64,000 nt of DNA from Bradyrhizobium altum. Lineage in GTDB: Bacteria; Pseudomonadota; Alphaproteobacteria; Rhizobiales; Xanthobacteraceae. The notes below the pieces were generated by a model, which saw only the letters and a list, made by a program, of their open reading frames with translations, searched no databases and had not been told where the DNA came from. Location: positions 1 to 64,000 of the forward strand of contig NZ_JACMYP010000003.1 of assembly GCF_020889705.1 (NCBI RefSeq). The letters run 5' to 3'. Shown piece after piece: positions 17,779 through 26,365 of this stretch; positions within the stretch are counted from its first letter, which is position 1; each line of letters starts with the position of its first letter. The translations under genes were made by a program, and so were the position numbers.

Positions 17779-20700
17779 AGCTGTGCAATGTTTTCAACGT
17801 CGCCATATATTGATCAAGATCGAACCGGTCGATCAGCGTGCGCATCTGGCCGACGAAGTCGGCATGTTCGGGACATTCGTTGCCGATCTCGTCGAGCTTG
17901 AGCTGGATCGCCCTGATATAGCCGAGCTGGCCGAGGCTGATCAGCTCTTCGACATACTTCACCGGCGGGCGCGAACCAGTGTCGGGCTTCCATTGCGGGG
18001 GCGGAACCTGCTCGGCCTCATACTGCCACTCGATCTTGAGCAGTTGGCGGATGCTCTCGAGCAGCCGCGGGATGTCGATCGGCTTCATCAAATAGCCGTC
18101 GTGGAACGGTTGCGCCAGTGGCGCGCCATGGGCTTCCAATGCGCTCGCGGATATCATCAGGATGCGGGCCTGGTGATGGCCTTCGGAGCGCAAGGTTTCA
18201 GCGACCGTCCAGCCGTCCATGCCCGCCATCGAGATGTCGAGCAGGAACATGTCCGGCCGGCAATGCTGCGCGAGGGCAAGGCAACCTGGCCCGTCCGGTG
18301 CACTGAGCAGGATGAAGCCAAGCGGCGCCAGGATCTCGCGCAGGAGGTCGCGGTGGGTCGGGTCATCGTCGGTGATCAGGATCGTCTTGCGCGGGCCGTG
18401 ATAGCCGTACACCGGAGCGTCGACCGGCGCATCGCGGCGTGGATTGGTGACTTCGGAGAGCAGCAGCTTGACGCGGAAGGTGCTGCCGGTGCCGACCGTG
18501 CTCAAGACCTTGATGTCGCCGCCCATCACACCCGCGAGCAGGCGGCTGATGGTGAGGCCGAGCCCGGTGCCGGTCTGCGGCTGGGTGACGCCGAGCGCGC
18601 CGCGCTCGAACGGCGCGAAGATCCGTTCGAGATCGTCGGGCTGGATGCCCGGCCCGGTATCGATCACCTCGAACTCGGCGACCGGGCTGCGATAATGCAC
18701 CACGAATTGCACCTTGCCGGTCTGCGTGAACTTGATCGCGTTCGAGAGCAGGTTGATCAGGATTTGCCGCAGCCGCTTCTCGTCGGCATAGACCACGACC
18801 GGCAGCACGGCCGGCCGCCTGAACACGAAGTCGATGCCCTTGGCCGCGGCCTGCAGGCGGAACATGCCGACCAGCTGCTCGAGGAAATCGTTCAGCCGCA
18901 CCTCATCGCGCGAAAGATAGAGGCGGCCGGCCTCGATCTTGGAGATATCAAGGATGCCGTCGATCAGTCCCGACAGATGATCGGCGCTCCGGCGGACCAC
19001 GCGCACTTGCCCGCGGGGCCGCACCGGGAGGCTGTCGTCCTGCTCCAGCAGCTGTGCGTAGCCGGAGATCGCATTGAGCGGCGAGCGGAGCTCGTGGCTG
19101 AGGCCGACGACGTATCTGCTCTTGGCGAGATTGGCGGCCTCGGCGACTTCCTTGGCGCGCTGCAGCTCGGCGTCGGTGCGCTTGTGGGCGTCGATCTCCT
19201 GGATTAGCAGCGTGGTCTGCCGGCGGGTTTCGTCTTCCGCGGCACGCCGGCTCTGTTGCGCCAGCACGAACAGCCAAGCGACGACGCCGATGATGAGGGT
19301 CAGCGCAAAGAACACCTTCCACAGCACGTCGGCTAATAGCTCGTTGGCATGCACGGCTGCGGTGGTCTGCAGGTAGATCAGGCCGAGCACCAGCGCCACG
19401 AGGCCGGCCGAGACCGCGAACACGCCGAGGTAATGGCCGAGCTGCGAATTGATGCGGGCGTAGATCGGCTGCGGCATCACCTTGCCCAGGGCGTCCGAGA
19501 CCTGGGCGCCGATCCGTCCATGCGGCTTGCAGAGGTCGTGGCAGCGCGCGTCGAGCGAGCAGCACAATGAGCAGATCGGGCCGGCATAGGCCGGGCAGGC
19601 GGCCATGTCCTCGGGCTCAAACGCATGCTCGCAGATGCAGCACTGGATCGATTCAATGTTCTGCCAGCTCCGCTTCGGCTTGCGGGCGATGTAGTACTTG
19701 CCGCCGGTCGCCCAGGCAATGAGGGGTGCCGCGATGAAGGCGACCGCAAGCGCGACGAAGGCCGACAGCGCTTTCGCGGTCGGGCCGAACAGGCCGTAGA
19801 ATGCGCTGATCGAGACCACGGTCGCAATCGTCATGGCGCCGACGCCGACCGGATTGATGTCGCAGAGGTGGGCGCGCTTGAACTCGATGTGTTGTGGCCG
19901 CAAGCCGAGCGGCTTGTTGATGACGAGGTCGGCCACCAGCGCGCCGACCCAGGCGATCGCGACGTTGGAGTAGAGCGCCAGCGTCTGCTCCAGCGCCTTG
20001 TAGACGCCGATCTCCATTAACAGCAGCGCGACGACGACGTTGAACACCAGCCACACCACGCGGCCGGGATGCGAATGGGTGAGGCGGGAGAAGAAGTTCG
20101 ACCAGGCGATCGAGCCGGCATAGGCGTTGGTGACGTTGATCTTGACCTGCGACAGGATCACGAACGTCCCGGTCAGCGCCATCGCGAGATCCGGCTGTGA
20201 CAGCACGTAGCGGAAGGCTTCGAGATACATGTTCGCGGGCTCGGCCGCGTGCTCGGCCGACACGCCGTGGCTGAGCGCGAAGAAGGCCAGGAACGAGCCG
20301 GCGAGCAGCTTGAGCGCGCCGAGCACGATCCAGCCTGGACCGGCGCTGAGCAACGCGATCCACCAGGCCTTTCGCGAGGTGCGGCGGTCGCGCGGCAGGA
20401 AGCGCAGGAAGTCGACCTGCTCGCCGATCTGCGCCACCAGCGCAAACACGACGGAGGCCGCCGTGCCGAACAGCAGGAGATCGAGGTTGCCCGCGGGATC
20501 GCCGTGCTCGCCGGCGAACTTGCGCCACTCGGTGAACGAATGCGGATTGGCCCAGGCGATCGCCGCGAACGGCATGATGTGGAGGATCACCCACAGCGGC
20601 TGGGTCCAGAGCTGAAAGCGGCTGATCAGCGTGATGCCGTAGACGACTAGCGGAATGATCACGACCGCGCTGATCAGGTAGCCGATCGGCCGCGGGATGC

Positions 20701-21136
20701 CGAAACACATGTCCAGCGCGCTGGCCAGGATCACGGCCTCGATCGCGAAGAAGATGAAGGTGAAGGAGGCGTAGATCAGCGACGTGATGGTCGAGCCGAT
20801 ATAGCCGAAGCCGGCGCCGCGGGTCAGCAGGTCGATGTCGATGCCGCTTTTCGCGGCATGGTAGGCGATCGGCAGTCCGCAGAGGAAGATGATGACGCTA
20901 ACGACCAGGATCGCCGCGGAGGCATTCATCGCGCCGTAGTTCAGCGTGATGGTGCCACCGATCGCCTCGAGCGCAAGGAAGGAGATCGCGCCGAGCGCGG
21001 TGTTGGCGACGCGGGCGGCGGACCAGCGCCGCGCGCTCTTGGCGGTGAAGCGCAGCGCATAGTCTTCCAGCGTCTGGTTGGCGACCCATTGATTATATTG
21101 GCGCCTGACGCGGTCAATCCGCTGCCGCCCTGCCAC
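17768..21136 (-). CDS. NCS1 permease - histidine kinase - receiver fusion sensor
   Basis: 1122 residues in the inner membrane. Order: NCS1 (cytosine/purine permease) transporter region about 20-485 with some 12 membrane segments; a nine-cysteine cluster at 499-536 (CCIC...CxxCC...CxxxC); two more membrane segments about 570-625; a coiled linker; histidine kinase with His681 in SHELRSPLNAI and ATP-binding NLLSNAIKF, DTGPGIQ and GTGLGLTIS blocks; a receiver with Asp967 and Lys1018; and a short helical tail. Start is GTG with AGGAG eight bases upstream; an ATG at 21250 lacks support. A sensor built on a transporter, like CbrA but of a different transporter family. Ligand unknown; neighbours suggest amides or related nitrogen compounds. 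Confidence 0.9.
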   Translation of the reverse strand: MAGRQRIDRVRRQYNQWVANQTLEDYALRFTAKSARRWSAARVANTALGAISFLALEAIGGTITLNYGAMNASAAILVVSVIIFLCGLPIAYHAAKSGIDIDLLTRGAGFGYIGSTITSLIYASFTFIFFAIEAVILASALDMCFGIPRPIGYLISAVVIIPLVVYGITLISRFQLWTQPLWVILHIMPFAAIAWANPHSFTEWRKFAGEHGDPAGNLDLLLFGTAASVVFALVAQIGEQVDFLRFLPRDRRTSRKAWWIALLSAGPGWIVLGALKLLAGSFLAFFALSHGVSAEHAAEPANMYLEAFRYVLSQPDLAMALTGTFVILSQVKINVTNAYAGSIAWSNFFSRLTHSHPGRVVWLVFNVVVALLLMEIGVYKALEQTLALYSNVAIAWVGALVADLVINKPLGLRPQHIEFKRAHLCDINPVGVGAMTIATVVSISAFYGLFGPTAKALSAFVALAVAFIAAPLIAWATGGKYYIARKPKRSWQNIESIQCCICEHAFEPEDMAACPAYAGPICSLCCSLDARCHDLCKPHGRIGAQVSDALGKVMPQPIYARINSQLGHYLGVFAVSAGLVALVLGLIYLQTTAAVHANELLADVLWKVFFALTLIIGVVAWLFVLAQQSRRAAEDETRRQTTLLIQEIDAHKRTDAELQRAKEVAEAANLAKSRYVVGLSHELRSPLNAISGYAQLLEQDDSLPVRPRGQVRVVRRSADHLSGLIDGILDISKIEAGRLYLSRDEVRLNDFLEQLVGMFRLQAAAKGIDFVFRRPAVLPVVVYADEKRLRQILINLLSNAIKFTQTGKVQFVVHYRSPVAEFEVIDTGPGIQPDDLERIFAPFERGALGVTQPQTGTGLGLTISRLLAGVMGGDIKVLSTVGTGSTFRVKLLLSEVTNPRRDAPVDAPVYGYHGPRKTILITDDDPTHRDLLREILAPLGFILLSAPDGPGCLALAQHCRPDMFLLDISMAGMDGWTVAETLRSEGHHQARILMISASALEAHGAPLAQPFHDGYLMKPIDIPRLLESIRQLLKIEWQYEAEQVPPPQWKPDTGSRPPVKYVEELISLGQLGYIRAIQLKLDEIGNECPEHADFVGQMRTLIDRFDLDQYMATLKTLHSYDH

Positions 21137-21303
21137 TCGCTCTACTCCTGGTCCACGATGCTCTGATCGCGGGCAAATCCCGTACCAAAAACCTACGTCG
21201 CTATTTTGCGGTGCAGTATACGCGATCTCACGTATCAGTGCGCTGCACAAAAGTAAGCAATCCTCGCCCGATCAATAAGCGTTCTCGAACCAATGGGGTG
21301 CTC
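21137..21303. promoter_or_regulatory. Divergent promoter region, sensor kinase / fmd operon
   Basis: 167 bases between the two divergent units. Shows an imperfect dyad: TTTTG..GTGCAG on the left and CTGCAC..AAAA on the right, around TATACG/CGTATC, at about 21203-21257. Candidate binding site for the LuxR-type response regulator; no confident -35/-10 call. Confidence 0.35.
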
Positions 21304-22566
21304 ATGTCAGACGAAACCAAACCAGGCCTGAAGTCTCCGCTCCGGCGCAAGCTCTTGATGGGAATGGCTGCTTTGCCGGCCGTTTCGATGCTGGGCCGTC
21401 CCGCTTTTGCAGACGTTCCTGCAACCTCCGCGGTCAACACCACGGGTCTTGCAGTCACCGATAGCGAAGTCACGGTGGGCATCCTGCATTCCGTGACCGG
21501 CACCATGGCGATCTCCGAGACCGGATCTGTCGAGGCCGAGAAGCTCGCGATCGAGCAGATCAACGCCGCCGGCGGCGTGCTCGGCCGCAAGATCAAGTTC
21601 ATCCAGGAAGACGGCGCGAGCGACTGGCCGACCTTCGCGGAAAAGGCCAAGAAGCTCCTGGTCAACGACAAATGCGCGGCCGTGATGGGCTGCTGGACCT
21701 CGGCCTCGCGCAAGGCGGTGCTGCCGGTGTTCGAGCAGTACAACGGCATGCTCTATTACCCGACCTTCTATGAAGGCCTCGAGCAGTCCAAGAACGTCAT
21801 CTACACCGGCCAGGAGGCGACGCAGCAGATCATCGCCGGCCTCGACTGGGTCAACAAGACCAAGGGCGCCAAGAGCTTCTATCTGCTCGGCTCGGACTAC
21901 ATCTGGCCTCGCACCTCGAACAAGATCGCGCGCAAGCACATCGAGAACCATCTGCAGGGCTGCAAGGTGGTCGGTGAGGAGTACTTCCCGCTCGGCTCGA
22001 CCCAGTTCAACTCGGTCATCAACAAGATCAAGCTGACCAAGCCGGACGTGATCTACGCGATCATCGTCGGCGGCTCCAATGTCGCGTTCTACAAGCAGCT
22101 CAAGGCGGCCGGCATCGACCTGTCGAAGCAGACGCTGCTGACCATCTCGGTCACCGAGGACGAGATCGACGGTATCGGCGGCGAGAACATCGCCGGTGCC
22201 TATGCCTGCATGAAGTACTTCCAGTCGCTCGACAATCCGAACAACAAGGCCTTCGTACCCGCGTTCAAGAAGATGTGGGGCGAGAAGACCGTGATCGGCG
22301 ACGTGACACAGGCTGCCTATCTCGGCCCGTGGCTGTGGAAGTTGACGGTCGAGAAGGCGGGCTCCTTCGACATCGACAAGATCGCGGCGGCTTCCCCCGG
22401 CGTCGAGTTCAAGGGCGCGCCGGAAGGCTATGTCCGGATCCACGAGAACCATCATCTGTGGTCGAAGACCCGCGTCGGACGCGCCAAGGCCGATGGGCAG
22501 TATGAGCTGATCTACGAGACCGCCGATCTCGTCGAGCCGGATCCGTTCCCCAAGGGCTACCAGTGA
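21304..22566 (+). CDS. fmdD: Amide/urea ABC transporter substrate-binding protein (FmdD/UrtA type)
   Basis: 420 residues. Twin-arginine-like signal (Arg14-Arg15, RRKLLMGMAALPAVSMLG, ending AFA near residue 36), then a type-I periplasmic binding fold of the UrtA/FmdD/AmiC family (VTVGILHSVTGTMAISE, AAGGVLGRKIKFIQEDGASD, CWTSASRKAVLPVFE, YYPTFYEGLEQS). First gene of an operon with formamidase, so likely captures formamide or short amides, as in Methylophilus FmdD. Start MSDETKP chosen over an ATG 31 codons upstream because it gives a clean signal peptide. Confidence 0.9.
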   Translation: MSDETKPGLKSPLRRKLLMGMAALPAVSMLGRPAFADVPATSAVNTTGLAVTDSEVTVGILHSVTGTMAISETGSVEAEKLAIEQINAAGGVLGRKIKFIQEDGASDWPTFAEKAKKLLVNDKCAAVMGCWTSASRKAVLPVFEQYNGMLYYPTFYEGLEQSKNVIYTGQEATQQIIAGLDWVNKTKGAKSFYLLGSDYIWPRTSNKIARKHIENHLQGCKVVGEEYFPLGSTQFNSVINKIKLTKPDVIYAIIVGGSNVAFYKQLKAAGIDLSKQTLLTISVTEDEIDGIGGENIAGAYACMKYFQSLDNPNNKAFVPAFKKMWGEKTVIGDVTQAAYLGPWLWKLTVEKAGSFDIDKIAAASPGVEFKGAPEGYVRIHENHHLWSKTRVGRAKADGQYELIYETADLVEPDPFPKGYQ

Positions 22567-22570
22567 GCCA

Positions 22571-22633
22571 GTAGCCCGCATGAGCGGAGCGATATGCGGG
22601 GCCGTCCCCGGTATCGCACCCGCTCACCCGGGC
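22571..22633. repeat. Palindromic intergenic repeat (Bradyrhizobium type)
   Basis: Long imperfect hairpin with left arm GCCCGCATGAGCGGAGCGAT from 22573 and right arm ending CGCTCACCCGGGC at 22633, loop near 22602-22605. I recognise this GCCCGCATGAGCG...CGCTCAxCCGGGC pattern as a frequent dispersed element in Bradyrhizobium genomes. It lies between the binding-protein and permease genes and may set their relative expression. Confidence 0.65.
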
Positions 22634-22736
22634 AACGAAGCACACAACGCATCGTGGCGTGGACGTCATCGTCCTCGCCACGGAACGAGCGTCGCTTGAC
22701 CGGCGGCGCGTGCCCCTTGGAATGACGGAGGACCAG

Positions 22737-23663
22737 ATGTTCGGCGACTATTCGATCAGTGATCTCGGCGCCATCCTTGCAATGCAAGGATTTGCCGGGC
22801 TCATCCTGTTCTCCGTCTATGTGCTGATGGCGCTCGGGCTTGCCATCATCTTCGGCCAGATGGGCGTCATCAACATGGCGCATGGCGAGTTCATGATCCT
22901 CGGCGCCTACGTCACCTGGATGACGTCGAACGCCGTGCAGCACGTCGCGCCCTGGCTGTTCCCCGGCTACTTCTTCATCGCGATGATCCTGGCATTCATC
23001 GCCTCCGGCGCACTCGGCATGCTGGTCGAATGGGCGCTGATACGCCATCTCTACAAGCGCCCGCTCGATACGCTGCTGGCAACCTGGGGGCTCAGCCTGA
23101 TCCTGCAGCAGGCCTATCGCTCGATCTTTGGCGCGCGCGAGGTCGGCGTCGAGCTGCCGGAATGGATGATGGGCTCCTGGCAGGCGACCGACTCGATCCA
23201 GATCCCGATCAACGGCATGTTCGTGATGGCGCTGACCATGCTGATCACGATCGTGGTCGCCTATGTGCTGTTCTGGTCCAGTTGGGGCAAGCAGGTGCGC
23301 GCCGTGGTGCAGAACCGCGTGATGGCGGGCGCCGTCGGCATCAATACCGAGAAGGTCGATCGCTACACCTTTGGCCTCGGTTGCGGCATCGCCGGGATTG
23401 CAGGCTCGGCCTTCACCATGATCGGCTCGACCGGGCCGACCGCCGGCCAGCTCTACATCGTCGACACCTTCCTGGTCGTCGTGTTCGGCGGCGCCGCCTC
23501 GCTGTTCGGCACCATCGCCTCCGCCTTCTCGATCTCGCAGACCCAGTCGACGCTGGAGTTCTTCCTGTCGGGATCGATGGCCAAGGTGATCACGCTCTTG
23601 ACCATCGTCGCGATCCTGATGGTGCGTCCGCAGGGGCTCTTCGCGCTCAACGTCCGCAAATAA
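22737..23663 (+). CDS. Amide/urea ABC transporter permease 1 (UrtB/LivH type)
   Basis: 308 residues, about eight membrane segments, LivH/UrtB family: LAIIFGQMGVINMAHGEFMILGAY, RHLYKRPLDTLLATWGLSLILQQ, and C-terminal LLTIVAILMVRPQGLFAL. Inner-membrane half of the importer fed by the binding protein upstream. Start at MFGDYS with GGAGG five bases upstream; an ATG five codons earlier is possible. Preceded by a 170-base gap containing a palindromic repeat. Confidence 0.9.
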   Translation: MFGDYSISDLGAILAMQGFAGLILFSVYVLMALGLAIIFGQMGVINMAHGEFMILGAYVTWMTSNAVQHVAPWLFPGYFFIAMILAFIASGALGMLVEWALIRHLYKRPLDTLLATWGLSLILQQAYRSIFGAREVGVELPEWMMGSWQATDSIQIPINGMFVMALTMLITIVVAYVLFWSSWGKQVRAVVQNRVMAGAVGINTEKVDRYTFGLGCGIAGIAGSAFTMIGSTGPTAGQLYIVDTFLVVVFGGAASLFGTIASAFSISQTQSTLEFFLSGSMAKVITLLTIVAILMVRPQGLFALNVRK

Positions 23664-23680
23664 GAACAAGCAGGCAGGTC

Positions 23681-24814
23681 ATGGTCATCAACTCGCGCTT
23701 TTTCAATCGCTCCGAACTGCTCGGCTTCCTTGCGCTCGCGGTGCTGTTGCTTCTCATCCTGCCGCTGTCGCTGGATATCTTCCGCCTCAACCTGGTCGCC
23801 AAATACCTGACTTACGCCTTCGTCGGCATCGGCCTCGTGCTGTGCTGGGGCTATGGCGGCATCCTGAGCCTGGGGCAAGGCGTGTTCTTCGGTCTCGGCG
23901 GCTACTGCATGGCGATGTACCTCAAGCTCGAGGCGTCCTCGGTCGCGAACACCAAGATCCAGTCGACGCCCGGTATCCCCGACTTCATGGACTGGAACCA
24001 GATCACGCAGCTTCCGCTGTTCTGGAAGCCGTTCCACAGCTTCCCGGTCACGCTGCTGGCGATCTTGCTGGTTCCTGCCTTCTTCGCGCTGATCATCGGC
24101 GCCGCGATGTTCAAGCGCCGGGTCGGCGGCGTCTACTTTGCGATCATCACGCAAGCGATCGCCGCGATCCTCACCATTCTGATCGTGGGGCAGCAGGGTT
24201 ACACCGGCGGCATCAACGGCATCACGGATCTGCGCACACTGCACGGCTGGGACATCCGCACCGATCACGCCAAGTTCATTCTGTATTTTGTCGAGGTTGT
24301 GTTGCTGTTCGGATGCATCGTTGCCGCGCAATTCATCCGCCTGACAAAACTCGGGCGCATCCTGGTGGCGATGAGGGAGCAGGAGGATCGCGTGCGCTTC
24401 TCCGGTTACAGCGTCGCCAACTTCAAGATCTTCGCGTTCTGTGCCGCGGCGGTGTTCGCCGCGATCGGCGGCGCCATGTTCACGCTCGAGGTCGGCTTCA
24501 TGTCGCCCTCCTTTGTCGGCATCGTGCCGTCGATCGAGATGGTGATCTACACCGCGGTTGGTGGCCGGATGTCGATCTTCGGCGCGGTCTGGGGCGCGCT
24601 GCTGGTCAATTTCGCCAAGACCAGCCTCTCGGAATCCTTCCCGCAGCTCTGGCTGTTCGGCCTCGGCGCGCTGTTCATCGCGGTGGTGCTGGCCTTCCCG
24701 AACGGCCTCGCCGGTGTCTGGGCGGACCATATCCAGCCGCGCATCGATCGCCTGCTGGCATCGCGAAGATCAAAATCGGCGGGCCTTGTCGCCGACGGCG
24801 CACCGGCCGAGTGA
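23681..24814 (+). CDS. Amide/urea ABC transporter permease 2 (UrtC/LivM type)
   Basis: 377 residues with about nine to ten membrane segments; LivM/UrtC family blocks LCWGYGGILSLGQGVFFGLGGYCMA, IITQAIAAILTILIVGQQGYTGGINGITDL, and SIEMVIYTAVGGRMSIFGAVWGALL. Pairs with permease 1. ATG at 23681, 18 bases after the previous stop, behind a weak purine-rich site; the frame is open upstream but only as a shadow of the preceding gene. Confidence 0.9.
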   Translation: MVINSRFFNRSELLGFLALAVLLLLILPLSLDIFRLNLVAKYLTYAFVGIGLVLCWGYGGILSLGQGVFFGLGGYCMAMYLKLEASSVANTKIQSTPGIPDFMDWNQITQLPLFWKPFHSFPVTLLAILLVPAFFALIIGAAMFKRRVGGVYFAIITQAIAAILTILIVGQQGYTGGINGITDLRTLHGWDIRTDHAKFILYFVEVVLLFGCIVAAQFIRLTKLGRILVAMREQEDRVRFSGYSVANFKIFAFCAAAVFAAIGGAMFTLEVGFMSPSFVGIVPSIEMVIYTAVGGRMSIFGAVWGALLVNFAKTSLSESFPQLWLFGLGALFIAVVLAFPNGLAGVWADHIQPRIDRLLASRRSKSAGLVADGAPAE

Positions 24815-24826
24815 GGAGGGACCATC

Positions 24827-25582
24827 ATGCTCGTCGGCCATCAGCCCAAGGATTTCCTGCTCGCGGTCTCCGGACTCACCGTGTCCTTTGACGGCTTCAA
24901 GGCGGTGAACGATCTCTCCTTCTATGTTGAGGAGAACGAGATCCGCGTCATCATCGGCCCGAACGGCGCCGGCAAGACCACCGTGCTCGACCTGATCTGC
25001 GGCAAAACAAGGGCCACGTCAGGCTCGATCCAGTTCCGCGGCCAGGAGCTGACCCGGCTGCGCGAGAACGAGATCGTGCAGGCTGGCGTCGGCCGTAAGT
25101 TCCAGACGCCGTCGGTGTTCGAGGACCTCACCGTGTTCGAGAACCTCGAAATCTCCTACCCGCGCGGCCGCACCGTGTTCGGCTCGCTGACTTTCCAGCG
25201 CGACGACGCGGTCAAGCAGCGGGTCGAGGAGGTCGCCGAGATGATCTTCCTGAAGGACCGCCTCAACACCTATGCCGACCAGCTCAGCCATGGCCAGAAG
25301 CAGTGGCTCGAGATCGGCATGCTGCTGATCCAGGACCCGGATCTCTTGATGCTCGACGAGCCGGTGGCCGGCATGAGCGTCTCCGAGCGCGCCAAGACCG
25401 CCGAGCTGCTCAACCGGATCATCAAGGACCGCTCGGTGCTGGTGATCGAGCACGACATGAAGTTCGTCGAGGACATCGCGCACAAGGTCACGGTGCTGCA
25501 TCAGGGCCAGATCCTGTCCGAAGGGACGATGGAGCACGTCAAGAACGATCCAAAAGTGATCGAAGTTTACCTGGGCCACTAG
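24827..25582 (+). CDS. Amide/urea ABC transporter ATPase 1 (UrtD/LivG type)
   Basis: 251 residues. Walker A GPNGAGKT at about 44-51, signature QLSHGQKQWLEIGM, Walker B LLMLDEPVAGMS, switch histidine in VLVIEHDMKFVE. The LSHGQKQWLEI variant of the ABC signature is typical of the urea/amide importer ATPases. GAGGAGG precedes the start. Energises the importer with ATPase 2. Confidence 0.92.
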   Translation: MLVGHQPKDFLLAVSGLTVSFDGFKAVNDLSFYVEENEIRVIIGPNGAGKTTVLDLICGKTRATSGSIQFRGQELTRLRENEIVQAGVGRKFQTPSVFEDLTVFENLEISYPRGRTVFGSLTFQRDDAVKQRVEEVAEMIFLKDRLNTYADQLSHGQKQWLEIGMLLIQDPDLLMLDEPVAGMSVSERAKTAELLNRIIKDRSVLVIEHDMKFVEDIAHKVTVLHQGQILSEGTMEHVKNDPKVIEVYLGH

Positions 25583-25630
25583 CCCATGATCCCGGAAAGT
25601 GGCGTCCAGTTTCCGGACAAGATCATGGGC
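25582..25630. repeat. Palindromic repeat between the two ATPase genes
   Basis: Outer arms GCCCATGATC (25582-25591) / GATCATGGGC (25621-25630) and inner arms CCGGAAA (25592-25598) / TTTCCGG (25610-25616). I recognise the CATGATC..GGAAA..TTTCC..GATCATG pattern as a dispersed rhizobial element. It begins at the last base of the ATPase 1 stop codon and ends 20 bases before the ATPase 2 start. Confidence 0.65.
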
Positions 25631-25650
25631 AAGAACTGAGGAACACCGCG

Positions 25651-26340
25651 ATGCTGGCAATCAATGATCTTCATGTCGCCTACGGCCAGAGCGAGGTGCT
25701 GCACGGCCTCAACGTCTCCGTCGCGCCCAACGAGATCGTCGCGATCATGGGCCGCAACGGCATGGGCAAGACCACGCTGATGAAGTCGCTGATGGGCATC
25801 CTGCCGGCCAAGAGCGGCAAGGTGACCATGGACGGCACCGAACTCGGCGCGATGAAGAGCTACGAGCGGGTGGCGAAGGGGCTTGCGTACGTGCCGCAGG
25901 GCCGCATGATCTTCTCCACCATGACGGTGAAGGAGAACATCGAGACCGGCCTCGTTATCTCCGGCGGCTCGGAAGTGCCCGGCGATATCTACGAGCTGTT
26001 TCCGGTGCTGCTCGAGATGAAGGGCCGCCGCGGCGGCAATCTCTCGGGCGGACAGCAGCAGCAGCTCGCGATCGCCCGCGCGCTGGCGACCAAGCCGAAG
26101 GTGCTGCTGCTGGACGAGCCGACCGAAGGCATCCAGCCGTCGATCATCAAGGACATGGCGCGCACCCTGAAGCGGATCCGCGATGAACGGGGGCTGTCGA
26201 TCGTCGTCTCCGAGCAGGTCCTGAGCTTCGCGCTCGACATCGCCGACCGTGTGCTGGTCATCGAGAACGGCGAGATCGTCCGCGACGATTCGCGCGCCAG
26301 CGTCGATGCCGCGCAGATCTCGAAATATCTTTCCGTCTAA
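25651..26340 (+). CDS. Amide/urea ABC transporter ATPase 2 (UrtE/LivF type)
   Basis: 229 residues. Walker A GRNGMGKTT at about 34-42, signature [16 protein letters not shown], Walker [14 protein letters not shown], and the LivF-type PQGRMIFSTMTVKENI. Its C-terminal portion ends with SEQVLSFALDIADRVLVIENG. Completes the five-part importer ahead of formamidase. Confidence 0.92.
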   Translation: MLAINDLHVAYGQSEVLHGLNVSVAPNEIVAIMGRNGMGKTTLMKSLMGILPAKSGKVTMDGTELGAMKSYERVAKGLAYVPQGRMIFSTMTVKENIETGLVISGGSEVPGDIYELFPVLLEMKGRRGGNLSGGQQQQLAIARALATKPKVLLLDEPTEGIQPSIIKDMARTLKRIRDERGLSIVVSEQVLSFALDIADRVLVIENGEIVRDDSRASVDAAQISKYLSV

Positions 26341-26365
26341 CCAGTAAGCGAAGGGGAGCATCTCG

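Noticed and set aside
17489-19207. Plus-strand frame of 572 codons opposite the sensor kinase
   Set aside because: Antisense shadow; the minus strand carries clear receiver and kinase motifs over the same bases.
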